64,000 nucleotides of DNA from Hygrocybe punicea (Eukaryota > Basidiomycota > Agaricomycetes > Agaricales > Hygrophoraceae): NCBI GenBank assembly GCA_963556145.1, contig OY744468.1, positions 868,001-932,000 of the forward strand. Direction: 5' to 3'. This document shows, piece after piece, positions 1 through 12,277 of this stretch. Each line of letters opens with the position of its first letter. Position 1 is the stretch's first letter. Under the pieces are notes generated by a model, which did not search any database, had not been told where the DNA came from, and saw only the letters and a list, made by a program, of their open reading frames with translations. Both the position numbers and the translations under genes were made by a program.

Positions 1-1215
1 GAAACCCGCTTCCTGCAAACTAATAAAGGGGTTCACTCCATGTCTTCTGGAGTTGGTCTAGCAGGACCAGTGAAAATGAAAGCTAACACTTCATCAAGTT
101 CTTTAACTGTTGGAGGTAATCGTTGATATATCTTTGGTGTTGGATTCTGAAACATGATGGCATTTGCTTTCATTTTATGCATCCCAGATGACACACATAC
201 AATACATTTGTTGTGACGAACACGAGCAATCAACAGTTGTTCAGCAAATGTCAGATTTTGAAATTGCGCAGGAATAGTGCCTATCCAAAGGCCATTTGCT
301 AAAGCATATTTGGGAGTTCTACCTTTGTCCAGGCTGCCGACACATGGCTTGCATATCCATTTACATGTGTCATCCAGTACTGGACCTTTAAATAAATTCA
401 AATTGAACATAGTCATGCATGATCTTCTATATGCCATTGCAAATTGTAGTGTGATCCACAGCAAGGTTGCTTGTGACATAGCAATAGCCTTACATCGAAA
501 TAAATATAATTTGAAGTCATGTCGTCTCAGGAGACATTGCATGAATAGTGATAGGTTTCATAAAACAATACAAAGCAAAAAGATATTTAGAAGGTAAGTA
601 GTATGATGTGGCATATTCAATAGAATATATCTGTATTTCGAAAGTGGAATGCTTAACTGTTGTCGAAAAGTGTAATGGATCAAGTTTCAAATTATCTTTT
701 GTTGTCTGATTGAACTTTAGAAGTCGTGAAGCATTTATTTGTATCGGTATCGCTGAACCGCCCTGATCTGGGGCAAACTCATGTTCTATGAGTTCTTCTT
801 TAAAATCACCCAGTTCTTGGGTAGAGCGCTCATGTCCTATGACTTTACCTTGAAATATGTTCGGTTCCTGGACCAAACTCGATACCAAAGGCAAGACGAT
901 TGACTCAGCAGAGATGTACGTGAGTTGGCCTGGGCATAGTTGTGGAAATTGTATTACATTGGCAAGAATGTGTAAAGAAGTGACAAGAAAGCATGTGTAG
1001 ATGATATTGTCGAGATATATGTGGATTTGTGAGAGCAAGAGTAAATGTGGTGATATCTATTTAACTTGTTTAGTGGTTCGGATCATGAATCACAACAATT
1101 AACATGCCGAGTTTGATCATATGATATCGCTCCATTTGTATGGCTCTCTGAAACTGTATATTGTGCCCAAAGGCTGTGTTTATTCCCATTTGGTTGCTTC
1201 CTGTGATGCAATGAT
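1..1215 (-). mobile_element. Truncated, internally deleted Helitron 5' part (copy A)
   Basis: On the minus strand this stretch translates into pieces of the same N-terminal region found at 21665-23590 in the large plus-strand Helitron, at clearly related amino-acid sequence. Similarity continues upstream of the first coding segment to about 1215, so the element's 5' flank is included. Relative to the other copy it lacks the part matching 22386-23196 (about 811 bases), with a TATT at both edges of the missing part, which suggests deletion by short homology. The copy runs off the window at base 1, so its Rep and helicase parts are not visible. It is a dead fragment as far as seen. The opposite orientation to copy B means the two could pair as a long inverted repeat. 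Confidence 0.85.
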
Positions 1216-1540
1216 TTCGTCATTGCCTATTCTTTACCATTTGCAAATTGGCAAATTAACAAGATAGCATTGGTATAGGCTGCAGTGGTGTGTTTTGTAT
1301 GTGACGTTTGACTGAGATTATAATTAATAATCTACAAGAAAGAATTTGAGCCTGAACATACATATATGTTATAATTGATAACATTTATTGTATTGTCGAA
1401 TTCTCTCCTTATTTTAGTCGTACATTATTCAAAGCAACAGATAAATTTGTTTTCATACAAGCACAAAAAATGTAGAATTCAAAGATGATGGTAGAAGCAT
1501 GTAGAAAGGAGCATCAAAGAATTTGAGCATAATCGTTGCT
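1216..1540. other. AT-rich spacer without a recognisable gene
   Basis: No supported coding exon. The bases next to 1215 keep weak similarity to the DNA just upstream of the plus-strand Helitron (about 21450-21540); the rest shows nothing I can name. Confidence 0.5.
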
Positions 1541-1544
1541 GGAT

Positions 1545-1745
1545 AATGTAATGCAACGTAGGACATTCCATTCTGCCTGGTATTTGGGCAGCAACATTTT
1601 TTTTTGAAGTTGTTGTGGCTTGCCGAACGGTTGACGAACGAATCGAACACCGTTCGGCAAGTGTTTGGTAAGCCATATAAGTACTATTTATAAACGCCGT
1701 TCGGCAAGTGCTTGTTAACCTGTCACAAACATACTGATACATGCT
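1545..1745. repeat. Dispersed repeat, family A, single copy
   Basis: Contains the family-A unit: an ATTCTGCCTGG..TTTGGGCAGCA block followed by a palindromic core, arms CTTGCCGAACGG (1619-1630) and CCGTTCGGCAAG (1650-1661), then a TTGGTAAGCCATATAAG block. The same unit recurs at 4490-5040 and near 9880-10000. It lies upstream (in Helitron orientation) of copy A, as related palindromes lie upstream of copy B. Confidence 0.75.
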
Positions 1746-2099
1746 ACATAGCTAGACAATTGCCACCACAGATGAACTGTAAGGTTAATCTTAGCCTGTC
1801 GATTTCATAACTAGCATTCGATCAATGATGCATATACTCACATAGAATACAGAATATTTGAATCAACTTATCAATCACTTGTGACTGTCATTCTCAGTGG
1901 TTTGACTTGGAATATTCTCTTATCTCAGTTCATGCATTAATCACAGCAGGGAACCGATCGATTTATGAATATAACAAGAACTACAAATTTCGCGATGGTA
2001 AAAACATATGAACAGGCGCACGAAAGACCCAGTTCCTAAAACCACAACCAACCAACATCTGATGGAAGAAACCATTAGTAAAATATGACACAGATCGTA

Positions 2100-4007
2100 T
2101 CAACCTATGGACTCACTTCGAATTACAATCCTGGATGATGGATCCCATTTGGATGAGGACGGCTTAGGGGGTGGCATCGCGGATTGCACTGGAGCGGCCA
2201 AGGTGTGAATTTGCGGCGGGACAATATTGCCCCAATCCATCTCCATAGGTGAGACGCTTGGCTCCATCGGGGTTGCTGACGTGTTTCGCGAAGACGCACG
2301 CATGCCAGGACGCAAAGCTAGACGTAGATTGGAGATATATTAATGTATATAATGACGTGATGCTGAACAAGTTACCTAGAGTTGACAATTTTGTCTTCTT
2401 TTTTGCTGGCTTATCGTGATCCTCCATGTCGACGTCAAGATCCAATGCATGTGCAGCTTTGGCAAGTCTTTGCCTTTCCGTCTCCAAAACACTATCCTCA
2501 ATTTGGTCACCACCACCTGGAGATGTTTTCGGGCGTTCATCAGACATGAGCTCATCCCGCACCTCACTCTCGGAGTCCTTGGTCTTATCATTCAAATCCA
2601 GCGGTCCAGGTGTCCCGATCTCCTGTTCTGAGGAGTCTAGTGTCATGGTTTCCAACTTCGACTTTTTGGTCCTCAATTTCTTGGAGACCTTCGGGACTTC
2701 AACAATGGCTGTCCATACCTTAATGGATATATTACGTTGGATAATGGAACTTACATTTTCGAAACTTGGAATCATGGTCCTCCACCTCTGTTTGATTTTC
2801 TCCATCTTTATGTCCTCTATGAATAGAGATTGTGAATTATAAATCTCATATATTGCGTTCAATCACTTACCACCATCGTCCTCTGCGATCTCTGATGCTC
2901 TTGTGTGCTCTATAGTGATGCAGCTTGGATATTATTAGCAGGGTCAAAGAAACATGGCTTACTTGACTTCGGTTTGGGTTTGGGTTTGCTCTTACCCTTT
3001 GTCATCACTTCATCTGAACAGGGCAAATATTAATGTCATTATATATATATCAAGTGGAAAATGGTAATGCAGACCAGTTACATGATCCTTCATCTTGTCC
3101 TCCGAAACTGCCTTTGCTTTTCCTTTTCCCTTACCAGATGGGACTGAATCTTCTGTAGGTTATATGAAGGTAATGCTAAAATGCAATCTCTGTTGTGGAT
3201 CCTACCATTTTTAATGGAGGTATCATGTTCTCTACACCATGTGATGACCCGAGGGATAATTGCACGCTTGGTGGCATCGTCTTGTCCATTGAACTTCCAT
3301 CCGACAATGGTACCATTGTGCCATGATGGAACAGAGTCATCGTATTCGCCCCAGTCTATCAAAAGCTATATTCAATTTATCTGTTGTGATGTGGATGAAC
3401 ACATACCAAGATCCTCTGGCATTATGTCTGTATTGATCGCACCATGTTGTATCAACACCACAGGGGAATGTTTCTTCACATGATATTCTTTGAGAAGCCA
3501 CTCATCGAAAACCGTACTGCGCCAATCGCTATTTATCTCCTTTGCCTCTGTTGCTTTCAGCACCTCATCCCATATTTCATCCATCACGATGTCGGTGTAT
3601 TTCAGATAACATCGAAGAATATCGGTAGCCTCTTGATCTCGTTTAACATATTCTGGTGAATAGTGAGGTGCCTTCTTGTCAGCGATGGCCATTGTTACAT
3701 ATATATACATGTTCATGCAATATATGATGTGTCATAGTGCTTCCTCATATCAACATGGTAGTTCACGCCATAATTCACCTCGAGCGGCGACATTATGAGG
3801 ATGAGCTTTGGTCATATATAGATTGCGTGATAAGACTGGAACGGTACCAGAAGTCTTGTATTCCGCTGGTATCTCATCAGGAACCATATATTGAATCTGG
3901 AACATCGCGTGGAGTTCCTGCATCTTTTTTGGCGCGGTATCAGGCCAGTATTTGAAGGCAGATGGGTTTATGGCAGGGGTGGAGACTTTGATGACAGGAA
4001 CAGCCAT
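2100..4007 (-). CDS. Multi-exon hypothetical protein with basic C-terminal half
   Basis: I do not recognise the family. Reading the minus strand from the ATG at 4007, at least seven exons can be followed, separated by introns of about 40-60 bases with GT and AG ends. Clear exons lie at about 3750-4007, 3410-3690 (acidic/aromatic, containing DEIWDEVLKATEAKEINSDW), 3210-3370 (start LIDWGEYDDSVPSWHNGT), short lysine-rich exons near 3000-3150, 2390-2830 and a last exon 2100-2325 that is proline/serine-rich and ends in a stop at 2100. The middle and end are rich in lysine, glutamate and serine (DMEDHDKPAKKKTKL), as in nuclear proteins, but no catalytic motif is visible. Exon edges are approximate; function unknown. 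Confidence 0.55.
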
Positions 4008-4487
4008 TGGAGGAGCAGAGTTTAATGCTTGGCAGAATGGAGAGAAAATTTCGGGTAAGTGGAAAAGGGCAAACCTCGTGTGCCAAATGGAGACATAAAT
4101 AACAACCAGAATCACCTGATCCAATTTGACAACATTTTAGGGCACATGTTCGCCACGTTGTGGATGACATGCAGAATACAGCCGTACATAGAAGAAAACA
4201 TACCCAAACATACTTTGCTTTCTGTTTTTATTACGGTTTTACTCACGAGATGGATATACAAGGGGTGTTGAACACACCATTATGAAATATATCAGGATGG
4301 ATACTCAGTCTTAAAGATTTTCCTGTGTTCATGATATTTTCAGTCTGACATAAACTGTTATGACCTAAAGTGGTTAGTATACTTCTTACTGTTTATTGTT
4401 CAAGGAGATTGGAAGTCATGTAGAGTATGACTTGAGTTCTTCTTAATCGTAGTATAGATTGCAATCATTGTTGGACATTGTCATTCA

Positions 4488-5045
4488 ATGTAGGACAATC
4501 CATTCTGCCTGGAATTTGGGCAGCAGCATCTTTTTTACAAATGTTGTGGCTTGCTGAACGGTTGACAAACGAATCGAATGCCATTCGGCAAGTATTTGGT
4601 AAGCCATATAAGCACTCAAACATAATCCAGTGCTAGTAGATAATTGTTATATAAGTATTGCTTGGCATGCAATATTATGGCTTGCTAGACATTGTCATTC
4701 AATATAGGACAATCCATTCTGCCTGGAATTTGGGCAGCAGCATTTTTGTTACAATTGTTATGGCTTACTGAACAGTTGACGAACAAATCGAACGCCGTTT
4801 GACAAGTGTTTGGTAAGCCATATAAGCACTCACAAATATAATCCAGTGCTAGTACACAATTGTTGAATAAGTATTGCTCAGTACGCAGCACTATGGCCAC
4901 ATTTGTTGCTGGACATAGGACAGTCCATTCTGTCTCATAGTTGAGAAGCAGCGCTTTCTTTACAATTGTCGTAGCTTGCAGAACAGTCGGTAAACAGGCC
5001 GAACGCCGTGCAATAAGTACATGGTGAGCCACCTAAGCAATATAT
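4488..5045. repeat. Three tandem copies of dispersed repeat family A
   Basis: Units begin near 4493, 4688 and about 4905 (spacing roughly 195-215 bases). Each carries the blocks GACAATCCATTCTGCCTGG, TTTGGGCAGCAGCAT, the GAACGGTTGACGAACGAATCG core and TTTGGTAAGCCATATAAGCACTCA. The third unit is the most degraded. No coding sequence is supported inside. Confidence 0.8.
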
Positions 5046-5233
5046 TAGCAACCATGCTAATCCTTAACCACCACTGTACATGACATCAACACTACCTTGA
5101 CTAGGTTGAGCAGCCATAATCCGTTGTTGCCTTTGGTACAATTTTCTAGGCTTTCAGGTGATTCAGAAGGCACACATCGACGTTGACAAGTTTTACAGAT
5201 TACAAAGCGATGATATTTGATGTCACCAGGACA

Positions 5234-7287
5234 TCATTTCGGCACTCCCAACACCATGACCCATTGAACATCGAGGGAGATGCTCTTTATCAAGTCCTCC
5301 ACATGCTTGAAAGTACTAATCGTATGCCCAACAACGACACAGGAATCAGCTGGAATGTCGTGCGGGAAACATGGAAGCTGTTGGAGAGTCTTCAGCATTG
5401 TAGCAAAGTCCATTTTGACCTTTTGTCCATCGAACATGGGCACTATCATTCCTTTAAAACACAGCTATTCTATATCCATGAGCACTTATCAATATTGTGA
5501 AAAGAAAGTGCTGCCTCTTGATAGGATGGCGCTGCCCAACGAGTGAAGGGGCTGAGTTTCCCTGATTTGGAAGGCGATGCCTCTGTACAACCCGATTTAA
5601 GTTAGTCATTAAGAGTTAATATTAGACGTACTACTCGGAGATACGTCCATTGCACTTGCAGAAGTGGTTGCGAAGGACACAAAGTCCTTAAATAGTTGTG
5701 CTCGAAATTCCGCCTCACCAATTACCATTCCAATTGCACCAATATATCGCTCCCACTCACCTTGGAACAGTGTGCCCTGGATAACCTTGACAGGTTTCGT
5801 GTTACTACCAATCTTTGGTTCGTCCAGGTAACAAGATTCCACCATGATGACAGATGTGAAGATAGTTGGATCACCTCCTCCAACAGCATGGAAGAAGTTT
5901 CGCCCAAATCCACCTGTAGAGATTCAGGCTGGATCATCACGAGAAAGATTCGAATATTTGCCAGAGCGAATGAAAGTGATGGCGGAAAACAACAAACTGC
6001 ATTATACGAAATTTAATCACTACAATCATTCTGAAGATATCGAAACAACTGACTCTCTGTTGATCTTATAAATGTTGGAAAGGATTTGGCTAAACTCCGG
6101 ATTGCCATTTCCAATGGCACTGGACCAAGATACCATCGCCGCTGCCCTGAATTTGCTTTAGTATATCATGAATATATTGAATGAAGTACATATACATACT
6201 TGATGTTTACACACTTCTGATAGGTATCGATAAGCTGTGCATCTCGATTTCCAATATCGGACTCATCGACATCTGGAGATGGTAAACTTAATACAGGATG
6301 TTCATCATGAAAGGATCATGTTAAGACTAGGTCAAACGCACCTGGTGATCTGGTGCTGAAAATAAGTCACCTCTCCATCATTGCTACTAGACTCTTTGTT
6401 ATCATCACTGTCACCAACCACCACACTCTTGGTAAAGGTAGATGTCGTAGCTTTGGAGGTGCTGACATTATTCACACATAAGGAACGCCCATACCAATGC
6501 ATAGATAATTTCACAATACATACCGGAACACATCATCAGACCTCTTGGTCAAACCGAATTTGACCTTGGTACGAATCCTAGAATGTCCAGCATAAGCGAG
6601 ATGTCGTCAAATGCAGACAAGTCAACTCACTTGGAATCGCCACCTTCATCATCATCAGCGTTTTCAAGGTTGTCCAATTTATGCTGAATGGATTTCCGCT
6701 TCTTGGAGGGAGAATATGTATTACTAACGATGAGATCTGAATGATGAAGGAGACAGATGGATAATAACGTGATATTTACACATCATTGTCGATGTCTATA
6801 ATATTGGGCGATGGTGAAAGATAGTGTCGTTTTCCTCTGAAAAAAAAGAAAAGCAATTAGCATCATAAGACATACATGTCATATTAAATGACTTACTTCG
6901 CTTTGGTTTCGGACAATTTTTTGGTAGGCCTAATTAACAGAATATATTAACAAAGCAAAGTAGAAATGAAGAATTCTACAAACATTTTAGACGCTTTGGA
7001 AACTACAACACTGCCAATGCTTCGAATGCTAATAATATCATCCTCTGCCTCTGATAGAGCGACACTGTCCAAACGTTAGGAGAATGTAACACAATTCATA
7101 TGTGAGTACATACACATCATCATCGACCCATTTGGCAGCGGCATTTTTCCCCTTCTTCCCCACTGCCGCATGCCTGTTATTTAAATGGATCAGTGAAGGA
7201 ACAGACAGGAAACATATGAGGTTACATAGGAGCCCTCGATCTGAGCTTTGAATTCAGTTTAGTGGTTGCAGACTTCTTGGGAGGCAT
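5234..7287 (-). CDS. Multi-exon hypothetical protein
   Basis: The family is not recognised. The minus-strand start is the ATG at 7287 (MPPKKSATTKLNSKLRSRAP), followed by many small exons with good splice signals: a lysine/alanine-rich exon near 7130-7190 ending KNAAAKWVDDD, an acidic-isoleucine exon near 7010-7070, lysine-rich exons near 6650-6900, then larger exons near 5640-5920 (VIMVESCYLDEPKIGSN.. GTLFQGEWERYIGAIGMVIG) and 5234-5440. The last exon (MFDGQKVKMDFATMLKTLQQ.. ..ADSCVVVGHTISTF.. ..VQWVMVLGVPK) reads like a compact globular end with a conserved VGHT and WVMVLG pair. The basic N-terminus suggests DNA or RNA binding, which is only inference. Exon edges are approximate. Confidence 0.5.
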
Positions 7288-7434
7288 TGAAACAAGAGGA
7301 ACTAACGCATACCCAAATGTTTCCTCGACTTTAAATCCACCTGCATGGAAGATTAACAATAGGACATATGACATCCAGATGACCAATCACCTGATATGCT
7401 GGTGTATCCTACAACACCACAAATATGGAACCTT

Positions 7435-7790
7435 TTGAGTGGAAGAAATGATGAATGGACATGTTATCAATGCCAGGATAACCAGGATTCATGAAAACCG
7501 GATATCGTTGACTGAAGGAAATGATGGATTAACATGTGATCAATGTCATGGTGGCTGGGTTTCAATAAACGCGGAATATCTTGAGCGGGCGGAGGGTGCG
7601 TTAGCTCCTAATCAATGTCGGGATAACTGGGTCTCAATAAACCAGAAACAGTCTGAGCGGGAGAAATGATGGATAGGCTGTTAACCAATGCCAGGATGAC
7701 CGGACTTCGATGAAACAGCAACCTCTTTGGCGAAAGAAATGATGGATGAGCTCGATCAATGCTGGGATGACTAAGTTCGGTCATAAATAG
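7435..7790. repeat. Degenerate minisatellite, about 80-90-base unit, four to five copies
   Basis: Successive blocks share GAAATGATGGAT..., ATCAATG(C/T)C(A/G)GGATGAC and a GGGTTTCAATAAA-like segment. Copies are diverged and differ in length. An open frame runs across part of it but its protein is only the repeat translation, so it is not called a gene. Confidence 0.6.
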
Positions 7791-7837
7791 AAATTTGCTA
7801 ACCAAAAGGAGATATTGCCAGTTCGATACATATCGGC

Positions 7838-9288
7838 TTGGCTGACAAATACAATCAAATCGATACAGGGGCTACAACAACAAAAGGATCAAGATATTGC
7901 GGCACCGTAGCTGGCTGTGCAAACATATTCTGTTTCAAATGTAAATGCAGAAACGCTAAACGACATCCACACAATACCTATAATCAGAAAATTGAGAATG
8001 AAAATGTCACATGTGTATTTTGTGCTGAAGCATGTGATCAGGATATAATCATACATTCCGAGAAAGGTATTTCTCTATATCAATCAACCTTTTCTTCCAT
8101 ATTGAATGATGGACGACCATTATAATTTCGCAGACGCATGTGAGCCATACATACGCATACATTAACTCATCCCTGATATGACATTGACAGCCAAATACTT
8201 GGAAAGCCTCATAGCCACACAATTAAATGATGATGATACTCAACTAGTGAATTCCACAAATGTCAGTAACCACACTGAAAATATTATCATGTTGATCATA
8301 TGCACAGATTTCGAATATCAATGTCATACATAATGATTGCCCAAACTGCTGGAGATTTACATTGCTGGCAACGGATACAACAGAACCAGAAGAATTGGTC
8401 TTAAGCCTGCAAGAAATATTGGCAAAGAAGGATCTACCACCAATCACAACAATGTAAGGGGTAATATCTTATATTACAAGAATACTTTATAGAACTCCAA
8501 TAGTCCACCCGAACGCCAAATCCCATTTATCCATCAAAGCGTTATCGTTACAGGTCTTAATACCACAGGCTTCAATTCCTTTATTAATAACCTTCATATT
8601 CTGCATCAGAAGCTAGCTCATTATTTCCCTGAACGTGTGATACAGGACTTTATGCCAGCTACCTACATGGAATACACCGCATTAGCAATAGGAACCCAAT
8701 ATTTTACTGATCGCCAATCCAATGACACTTCTTGTAAAATCCCATTCGACCGCAATGGTGATCCCAAAGGCATCCTAATGTCCATGGCCAATGCACGCTA
8801 TTTCCATGGAATGGACAACCGGGTCCTTTATTTCAAGTTGGAGTCAAGTGGGAATCGATCTCAGTGAGTGTTTGATCATTATGATACAAATACCCGGATT
8901 AAAAGAAAAAACATATTAGCTTTGTGTCTGGAAATCCTATTTGCTTCAGAGTTGGTGATATCGTTGAGGTTCAATTCACCGTATCGGCCGTTCCTGTGAG
9001 GGGAGACAAGTTCAAGATGATTTTATGCCTGCGATCATTGGCGTTGGTTGAAAGTGACTTTACAGAGTATCATTCATATCTTTGCTGTAATTCAGATGTC
9101 CACTAATTTGTACACTCTCTCAGGATGCGGCCATGAATCGAAAGAACACAAATGTATACACTCCCACTCCATTATCCAGAATTTCAATCAAATGCAGAGT
9201 AGGCTACAACTATCTACACGATAATGCAGATGATATCGTGGAGACAAGGAGGCATCTCAAAAATGTGAATATCAATCAAAGGGATTAA
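7838..9288 (+). CDS. Multi-exon hypothetical protein
   Basis: The family is not recognised. The most convincing exons are 8290-8452 (VIHNDCPNCWRFTLLATD.. ending LPPITTM before a GTAAGG donor), about 8492-8865 (a long exon with FPERVIQDFMPATYMEYTAL and PFDRNGDPKGILMSMANARY), 8920-9060 (SGNPICFRVGDIVEVQFTVS) and a final exon ending NVNINQRD at the stop 9286-9288. An upstream cysteine-rich piece at 7838-8100 (CKCRNAKRHPHNTYN.. CVFCAEACDQD) in an ATG-started frame may be the first exon; CxC pairs suggest a zinc-binding segment. The FRVGDIVEVQFTV part resembles a small beta-barrel, but I would not assign a function from it. Start uncertain. Confidence 0.5.
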
Positions 9289-9289
9289 T

Positions 9290-9860
9290 GGGGTATATGT
9301 ATTCTGTTCCAACATCCACAGGCCTTTGGTATTCGTATCTATGAAGACTATCTCACAATATATTTTGTACTACCACCAAAAATTTTGTAATACTTACTGT
9401 GCCAAGATTTTTGTAATAGGATGTCAAAGTATTCCTCACAGTAGTTTAAAACATTTGTAGAAGTCCATCAAAGAAACGTGGAATGTACTTGAAAGAATTT
9501 GTTGGAGTGCTTCTTCAGGTATTTGTAATACCACAAGATATTTGTAGCAGTTTTCAAAAATTGTACAGGTTCATGGGTTTTGTTATGCAGCTTATATAGA
9601 TGTGTAGTAGTACTTAAAACCTTTGTGGTACTCCTCATTAACATGTAATGCCTTCAGGTATTTGTAATATTCTATTATACAGACGATGTTGGCAGGCGAA
9701 ATTCCGAAAATCCCATTGTACATGGCTTGTCAGACATATGTCAAGTAGGGAGTTGTATAATGGTCACAGAACATGCGTACCAGCATCCAGACATATGACA
9801 AACCATATTGAAAACTGTTAGTGCAGTGGCATCCTTATTAAAATTGTTTGTTGCTGAATC
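9290..9860. other. Gene-free stretch with loose TTTGTA(A/G)TA-type repeats
   Basis: Between about 9370 and 9680 the words ATTTGTAATA, TTTGTAGTA and TTTGTGGTACT recur every 30-60 bases, an old degenerate short repeat. No coding exon is supported. Confidence 0.5.
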
Positions 9861-9864
9861 TTAT

Positions 9865-10165
9865 CACCAATTGTATGAGAATGCATTCTATATCGGATTT
9901 GGGCAGCAACATCTTTTTTAGAATTGTTGTGGTTTGCTGAACGGTTGACGAACAGGTCATGGAAGCACCATTTGGCAGATTCTCATAAGCACAAGTACAC
10001 TAATGCATGCTAAATGGCTTGGTGGACAATTGCAAAATGGGTATTGCTCGGTATGCAGTACTATTGCGCAATCATTGCTGGATAATATAATCCAATATAT
10101 GATGCCTGGCATTTGCCCGAAAAAACAATGTCCAACGCCCTTGTAAGACCAACTCATCGTTGATA
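9865..10165. repeat. Dispersed repeat family A, single degraded copy
   Basis: Carries TTTGGGCAGCAACATCTTTTT, GAACGGTTGACGAACAGGTC and AGTATTGCTCGGTATGCAGTACTAT, matching the units at 4490-5040. It abuts the 5' end of the WD40 gene and may have truncated it. Confidence 0.65.
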
Positions 10166-10199
10166 CAGGGGCTCTTGCTGATTTGTCTCACGTCGTGAT

Positions 10200-11772
10200 T
10201 AGATATCTCTAGAGCATACTCTCAGGGCACATATGAAGGCTGTCGGCACCCTATCCATTAGCCCAGATGGGCGCATGCTCTTGAGCGGAGGTAAACCCTA
10301 CCGACTTGTAACCAGACCGGATCTCATCATGAAACATAGGAGATGACGCATGAATCGTCGTCTGGAACCTACTTACTGGCGAGCTTATGCAGCAGTTCTT
10401 CTGCCATTTCAATGGTTACATACCATCATCAGCTTGGATCAATTTTGGGGAGCCAAGTGAAATGGGATTCGTTTTTGGATGTGCTGATGGATCGCTGCAT
10501 ATATATCGACAAGACGGACAAATGGTAACCATTCATAAATCTCTTGTGTTTCGTTGAGCTGATGGATACTTCTAGGGATTGTTTACGTTTCTCGTGTTAA
10601 TTAGAGGGCACAATGGGGCGGTTGAGGATATCGTCTTCGACCCTCATTACCACAGGATAGCTAGCGTAGGTGCAGGACATCCACATATCTGGAGGCACTC
10701 TAGGACGGGTGAGCATCATATCAATTTGGATTGCTCATCTCAAGCTCCCTAATGACAACTCAGGTGAATGGGAAAGTCTTGCGCTGGAGACCATGCAAGC
10801 CAAGCCCTATATGGCTAGAAACGTCGACTTCTGTGACGATGGCTCAAGCATTCTTATCCATCAATCACCTCTTTCTGACATCTTCATTCCAGTATGTGCT
10901 ATACAATTGAACCTTGGTCTATCAAGTGGGCTCGGGAATTACCAACCCACATGTGAGTAGATCTTATCACTGCGGCTCCGCCCATATTGACATATCTAGT
11001 AGAAACGCCATTCTATGCCCCGATTCAAAGTACATTTTTGTCACCAATCTGGTTGATGGAGTTGACCAGTATACGTTCCCTACTCTAGAATGTGTGCAGA
11101 CATTCTCCCATAACATTGTGCATAATTACCCTTTGCAAGTGGCAACTCTACAACAGGCCTCCTTTGTGGTGGCCGGGGGAGACAATGGATTTGCTCGTAT
11201 ATTCGAGCGTCAAAATGGTCAACTGCTCTCACAGCTCAAGCATGGCGATGACGGCGAACTGGTGCAAGTTGTTGCAGTAAGCTCGCTAGATTGTTGGATC
11301 GGAAGTTCTGATATGAACACCTCTACAGACCCATTGGGATGTGAAGTGCTCCTGGATTGCCACGGGCTCCTCAGGTGGTACTGTCGAAGGCTCCATCAAA
11401 ATTTGGACGACTTTCCGCCTGCAGGTAAGTTGTATTGCCCTCAGTCTAGGTTGTGAAGTGTTAATGTATGCCTACCAGGAATATACTGGTATGGCCCATG
11501 AGCGCAAGAGCTTGACATCATATGGGATGCTGTCTCTTCTCCAAGTCATCCTCATCATTGCTGTCACGAGTATTATTGTGACGATGGCTCATTATTATCT
11601 CCCTCACTCTGATGATGCTACTGTCACCCTCCTCTTGAAGCATATCAATGCTGAAGACAAAGCGCTCAAGAGTGGTGGCTCACCCCTTGGCGCAGTTGTC
11701 CTCATCCTCGGATTCTTCTCCATCTTCATCCATCGCTTGCAAGTCGAGAAACTGGGAGACATCATCCTATAG
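10200..11772 (+). pseudogene. WD40-repeat protein with C-terminal membrane helix (one stop)
   Basis: WD40 beta-propeller proteins are scaffolds. Repeat hallmarks are seen in order: VGTLSISPDGRMLLSGG (from about 10240), IVVWNLLTGELMQQF (10354 on), FGCADGSLHIY, GHNGAVEDIVFDPHYHRIAS (10609 on), HIWRHS, then a later blade with GGDNGFARIFERQNGQLL and a final SGGTVEGSIKIW near 11390. After a short intron the reading continues into a hydrophobic stretch (MLSLLQVILIIAVTSIIVT) that looks like one membrane helix near the C-terminus. This organisation is common in basidiomycete WD40 proteins. A TGA at 10351-10353 interrupts the second blade (DDA-stop-IVVW), so the gene is probably dead unless an unseen intron removes it. 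The 5' end is uncertain. Confidence 0.7.
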
Positions 11773-12277
11773 AAACTTCATGAGAAATTGGGGTGACATA
11801 GACTCTGCAGGCGCTTACTCGAATTTCCGCATGGTGGTCCGTTGTGAGACATAAAAGAAATTAAAAATTGATCTGGCTCTTTTATGGTGACTAACTTGGA
11901 GGGCACGTGGAGCACACCTGGCAGCCACTTAGGCCTTCAATTAGTGTATCGCATACAATATAGACATACTAACTAAAGTAGTCTACTGAAATCCCGTTCT
12001 TCTAGGTCTTCTGGGATTTGCCTCTTGTCCATGGCTAGAATCCAGCCTGATTGGCATGCATCATCCATTAAATGTGGAGTAACTGCCTCTGGGTGACTCA
12101 CAAGAACCATGTCTAGCATTATGTCTCTACATCCAGTAGGGACACAAATAGAGACTGTCCCCAGTCTCACACAAGGCAAGGGAGAAAGAAATAGGAAAAA
12201 GAAAAAGGGAGGGAGGGAAGGGACAATACTGAAAACAAAACAAACAAAACAAAAACAAAAACAAAAATCCAATCAAC
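11773..12277. other. Intergenic stretch, no gene seen
   Basis: Contains an A-rich run of AAACAAAA words near 12230-12265 but no supported exon, RNA gene or repeat family known from the rest of the window. Confidence 0.5.
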
